A stretch of DNA of 64,000 nucleotides from Pterobdella sp. o SKG-2022 (lineage: Eukaryota > Annelida > Clitellata > Hirudinida > Piscicolidae), in NCBI GenBank assembly GCA_964035795.1, contig OZ038320.1, positions 11,816,118 through 11,880,117 of the forward strand, read 5' to 3'. The notes beneath the pieces were generated by a model. It made no database searches. It had not been told where the DNA came from and saw nothing but the letters and a program-made list of their open reading frames with translations. Position 1 is the stretch's first letter. Every line of letters starts with the position of its first letter. Positions 59,901 to 64,000 of the stretch are shown piece by piece. The translations under genes and the position numbers were made by a program.

Positions 59901-62900
59901 ATGGTTTGAAATTCCACCAAATTATTTTCAAATTCAAATAACTTAGTTTAGAGATATGTTTTTTTTTCGTTCAATAATAATTTAATTTTTCAACAAAGTT
60001 CCCATCTTAGATGAGTGTCTCCAGCGCAGATCGACAAACTACGTTATAGGTATCGAAAATCTTAGCTTCAAATATCTTTGACAAATTAAAATTCACTTTT
60101 TTTTTGCTATTCAATATACTAAACGTATATACAAAATCACCATTGAAGTTAAAATAAGATGAGCGTTATTATCTAGCTAGATCACCAAAAATCATCGGAG
60201 TGTATAAGATGAAAATTATAGAACTAAAGTTGAGAACATGATTGAAATAATGACTGCAGGTCCCATGTGGTTGTCGAAAGGAGAGCCCTTCAACGCTGAA
60301 GGAGTGCTTCAGTTCATATCTGAGCTCATCAGGTTGTTGAGGATTTACTATGGTGTTGATTGTAAGCTTGTAGTCCATACAAAACTATATGATTAATATT
60401 AAGTCGAATGAGGTATTAACAAATATGGATAGTTTATAAACTTTATTAAAAACGATGCAGGTATGTGACAGTAAAACTTATCAGAGCTGAAGACTACTGC
60501 TTTCAGGTTTTCAGAATTTACTTTTTTTTTATTTAATTAATTTATTGATTAGCTAATAAAAGTATTTTCAATGTATTTATTTGTTATTATCCAATCATTT
60601 ATTTTTCAATTAAATGTTTTTTTCTTCACAACAGTTGAAGTCATCTCAATTAGGAGACACACACAAGCACCATGTCACCATAACCTCCATCTTGTCCATG
60701 ACTCCAAACGAGGTAAATACCCTGTGTCATGTGTTTTACAGGTTGAAATTCAAAATATACAAGTCAAAAATATGACTTTTTAGAAGCACTATTTTCAGTA
60801 ATTAATTTTTTGCAAAAAGTTTTACGTCGACTTTTTGGGTTCTTAATGAATTTATTAAAACAGCAAATATGCTCGATAAGTTCAGTCTAATCATAAATTT
60901 TTGCTAATGTCTTATGATAAAGCTAATCTTATCAGTAAATGTAGCTATTTTTGGGGGTTTTAAAAGATGTAATGAGTCAAAACTTTATGCTTGAGTGTTC
61001 GCATGAGTTTTACTGCTTCATTCAATACGTTTGGAGCTAAATGGTATATTTTTAATTAATTTGCAATCTACTATTTCAATAAATAATTAAATGCTCAAAG
61101 TTCTATCAAAACAATTTATTGAATAAGTTCCTAGCAAAAAAATTTATTTTTTAAAGAAATTAACATATTGGATTATAACACAATTGTTTGAAATATGAAA
61201 AAACAACTAGAATGAAGAGGCATTTTTACCGATTCAATAAGGTGGACAAAGAAGTGGATGACGTGGAAGAAGTTATGTTGAAGTTTTCCAAAGTTCTCAA
61301 TAACCTGCAACGTCAACAACACAAACTACAATGCATTTTTTCGAATTCAGCTGTTAGTTGTGAATACTTCAAAAAAATAATTGAAAAATTTTTCAATAGT
61401 TTTTATAAATTTAATTTAACAATCTTTATTCTTCTCTGACCATTAGTGTTCCACAACAAAATCACAGAAAGAAGACAACAAAGGATTGAAGCAGCCCGAT
61501 GAGAAGTTGCTAGGACATCAAGGACTCAAGCTGATTGTGCAACAAGACCTCAAGAGCAGCATACAACACACAGTGTACTTCAACATCAACCAGGCTCTCA
61601 AGGCTTTGGACCTCTCATCTTCACCTGCTCCCAGTTTATCGCCATCTTCATCCAACTCATCGTCGTCATTCTCTTTCAAACGTCGTTATGTTGAAGACCA
61701 ACTAATAAAAATGGTGCGTATACATTTGAATAATCATTTTTATTCTTAGAGATATTTCTACTTCATGTCAGAAATTAATAACTAATTGTCAGCTCATGAG
61801 AAGGATAGAAGAGTCTTTGTGTAGTGGAAGAAATTGCGTGAGACTAGGAAAATGTATTTACACATCGGATGGTAAGGCTGTTAAAAAACTGGGTGACTTG
61901 CATTATAATCAAAAAGTGTTTCTTAGCCCTCCTGATAAACAAGCTACACAAGGTTTGCTTATGGGAAGCTTGATACATGTTTAATAGATTGAAGCTGTCA
62001 AGTTTTATATTCATTGTGTTCACCAAATTAGGTTAAAAGCGTTTACTTAAAATAAAATTCACTATTAACATAATTAACAATTGAAATACCCATATCTTTA
62101 CCAAGTAACACTAATTGTTTCATAGATCGTCCAGTTTCCTCTTCCCTGTATAACCCTAGAAATGCAGTTGTTAAGGTTTATACATCATGCTGAAGTCATT
62201 TAAATTATAATCTATGTTAATGAATTAAGCATAGTAATTTTTGAAAAGCTTTATTGACATATCTGTTTTGAACGATATCTTTTTACCTAAAGGTGTTAAT
62301 TTTAAAGAACGGAGAAAGCAATATAAAGAGGGCCGTAACGATATATGTCAAGAAACACGGAACTGTTAATCCATACATTCAAGTGAGGTTTTGAGAAATA
62401 TTCTTTTAAACTTCAAGTTCTTGTTAGAAAATAATATAACTGCTAACCATTAGATATATTATTGAGTCATCATTAAAAGATTCTAATTAATAATCGTTAT
62501 AGTTTTTGGATGATTGCACGATGAAGTTGAATCTGCCACTTCCTGCAAAACGACTTTTCAGCCAATCAGGCGACGAACTCAAATCTCTTGATGACCTAGT
62601 TAATGACCAATATGTTTATGTGTCAACCGGAGATGCAAAACAACCAGCATCAAGATACCCACAAAGTTCCTTTCTGGACCAAATCTCACTGAAGGAAGCT
62701 AATAAACACGATGAAGATTGTCAAGAAGAAACGCCAGATATTTTTGAACAGTTGACTAAATCAAATTCTGAAAATAATATTGAAAAAGGAACAAATTCAA
62801 AGCAATTTCTTAAAAAACAAAGAAATTTAGAAGAGGAGGAAGTCAAGAAAGAAACAATGAATAATGAAACGGTTTTAATGCAAAAACAAGAAAGCAAAGT

Positions 62901-63505
62901 AGTTACTACAGAAACCTTCAATGCTACAAAAACACACGAAGCTGATGAAAAAGAAACTACACAGCAGCCCTTTGTAATTATGAAAAATTCTTTGACTTCT
63001 CAAAACCACCAGCAAACCGATGAGAAACATCATCAAGATGAGGATAAACTCGACGAGTCTCAAAAAGTTAACATTGATCAACATCCACTGCAACCTACAC
63101 ACTTGAGTCATGAGTTTGAATTAGATAATGGAAATCATTCTTTGAAAACAAATAAGGTGATGAAAGAATCTAGCCAAAGAACCAATCAAGTTGTTGAAAA
63201 AAAAGAAAAATGCGAAGAAACTAAAAAGAAGGAGGTCAAAAAAGTTACATTTAGAGATGAAGATATGGTTTGTTAATTCATTTTCAAGCCATTTTTTTTT
63301 ATACTAAATTAATAAAAGATAAAAATAGTGTGTTGAAAATTAAAAAAATGAAGATTCGAAAATTTTATCAAAACTATTAAAAAATCTCGTCCCTCCATAG
63401 GTGGGTGTGAATGGCAGCACCATAGAGAGCATCTTGAAGGACTGCCACAACAAGTTTCAACTCGAGCAGCCACCCAAGTACCTCTATTCTCAAGATGGAA
63501 AACTG
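56991..63505 (+). CDS. DCDC1: Doublecortin-domain protein, DCDC1-like (partial)
   Basis: Exons read: 56991-57110, 57210-57256, 58450-58562, 58692 to about 58854, about 58999-59120, about 59430-59558, 59810-59903, 60011-60049, 60260 to about 60332, 60635-60714, about 61190-61352, 61447-61713, 61793-61952, 62126-62175, 62293-62382, 62503-63267 and 63401-63505. Doublecortin domains bind tubulin lattices. Several half-domains share the pattern LLDQCTxKLxLxxAARRLY..DG: LLDQCTDKLCLPSAARRLYN (58692), VATEKLALSSVGKKLYDWDG (59820), FLDDCTMKLNLPLPAKRLFS (62503) and LKDCHNKFQLEQPPKYLYS (63430). PMWLSKGEPFNAEG (60263) resembles a conserved DCDC1 linker. The 62503 exon continues into a 200-residue charged linker rich in Glu, Lys and Gln. 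Both ends are missing: no start exon was found, and the gene runs past the window. Exact edges of the 58.8-61.3 kb exons are tentative. Confidence 0.72.
57735..58325. repeat. Copy of the GGGTTGACAGCAG foldback family
   Basis: Begins like the repeat at 35225-35925 (AACTGGGGTTGACAGCAG, TTGGCCTAGG, CTGCCAGCTCGAGCTAAC) and ends with GCAGTTTAACATCATGGCCA, but holds a different hairpin (58007-58164) inserted in its middle. Lies in a doublecortin gene intron. Confidence 0.75.
58007..58164. repeat. Hairpin element nested in another repeat
   Basis: Arms of about 70 bases, nearly perfect complements, around a loop of about eight bases near 58083. Each arm contains ACACGAAGCTTTTCG and ATCTTACATTATCTAG. 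Outer ends read AGAAACAAACACTAAG and its complement. It splits the host repeat at a point (after AAAGATGACG) where the 35.4-kb copy is uninterrupted. Confidence 0.85.
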
Positions 63506-64000
63506 GTATTTAATGATCAAATTGCCCAAGTATTTTGTTTTATCTTTCAGTTAAATTTATACTGTTTTTATTTATATTTGTTACAATTGCTACGTCGAAA
63601 AATAATTTATTCCTTTTTATTTTAATCAACTGATTCTATGTCAACAAGTTTATATATTTTCTAAATCTTTTTAATGTATAGTTAAAATTAATTTATTTAC
63701 ATTTTATATTTTATTTTATACAAAATTTAGATTAATTTAACAAATTTAGCGCATAATTTGCGCAATAAAGCTTAAAAGTTGAATATCTATCCATATTAAA
63801 CTTAACAGATATCTAACGTGAATGAGATAAAAGTCGGTCAAAAATTGTGCGCTTCAATCAACAAGAAATAATCTGTGAAAGGATCTATTAATGCATTTGT
63901 TACGTTTTTATATCCTTCTTGACCATAACGTGTGGCTCTAGGTGTTATAATGTATGATACATTTATATATATAAAATTTTTAATACTCCTCTATGCATTT
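63506..64000. other. Intron of doublecortin gene to window edge
   Basis: The donor at 63506 (GTATTT) follows the last readable exon. The remaining sequence is AT-rich and shows no further coding block before the window ends. Confidence 0.5.

Noticed and set aside
61616..61672. Ser/Pro-rich low-complexity run
   Set aside because: It is inside a doublecortin-gene exon with good splice sites and is best read as a linker, not a separate feature.

Overview
The window is AT-rich nuclear DNA from an animal. Genes are split into many short exons by GT-AG introns, about 50 bases to several kilobases long, and the intervening DNA is full of decayed non-LTR retrotransposons, hairpin repeats and microsatellites. 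A 200-base run of N shows it comes from a draft assembly. A neuropeptide precursor carrying W-X5-W-amide peptides (myoinhibitory peptide / allatostatin-B type) points to a protostome, and the X5 spacing suggests a lophotrochozoan. That placement is inference; no species is claimed.

Layout. 234-671 (-) is the RNA polymerase III subunit CRCP/RPC9. It is head to head with a DDX24-type DEAD-box helicase (1105 to about 9350, +), whose introns hold an antisense LINE, hairpin repeats and an (AT)n tract. A small ZDHHC4-like palmitoyltransferase (9581-11112, +) follows, with an unusually degraded cysteine-rich core. 12931-14027 (-) is the neuropeptide precursor. 18008-23290 (-) is a seven-exon gene for a 197-residue protein that I do not recognise. 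25173-31778 (+) is WRAP73/WDR8, interrupted by a LINE. 32116-32562 (-) is a small orphan secreted protein. 33409-38773 (+) is a BCL9/Legless Wnt coactivator, and 40112-45463 (+) is a CREB-regulated transcription coactivator (CRTC). 47.2-53.7 kb is a field of retrotransposon relics around the assembly gap. 54407-56394 (-) is the complete eight-exon gene for SDHB, the iron-sulfur subunit of succinate dehydrogenase. From 56991 to the right edge (+) runs a doublecortin-domain gene resembling DCDC1, which continues past the window.

The genes are unrelated housekeeping, signalling and neuronal genes, not a functional cluster. BCL9 and CRTC are both nuclear coactivators, of the Wnt/beta-catenin and cAMP/CREB pathways, but their adjacency alone implies no shared regulation. 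Exon models were built by hand from splice signals, phase agreement and resemblance to known families. Where phases agree across every junction (CRCP, ZDHHC4-like, the 197-residue gene, SDHB, most of CRTC and BCL9) I trust the boundaries. Some exons of DDX24, WRAP73 and the doublecortin gene are tentative and marked so. I found no clear new biological system. The most interesting items are the zinc-ligand-poor DHYC enzyme, the unrecognised conserved-looking seven-exon gene, the neuropeptide precursor, and the hairpin-repeat families with nested and minimal forms.
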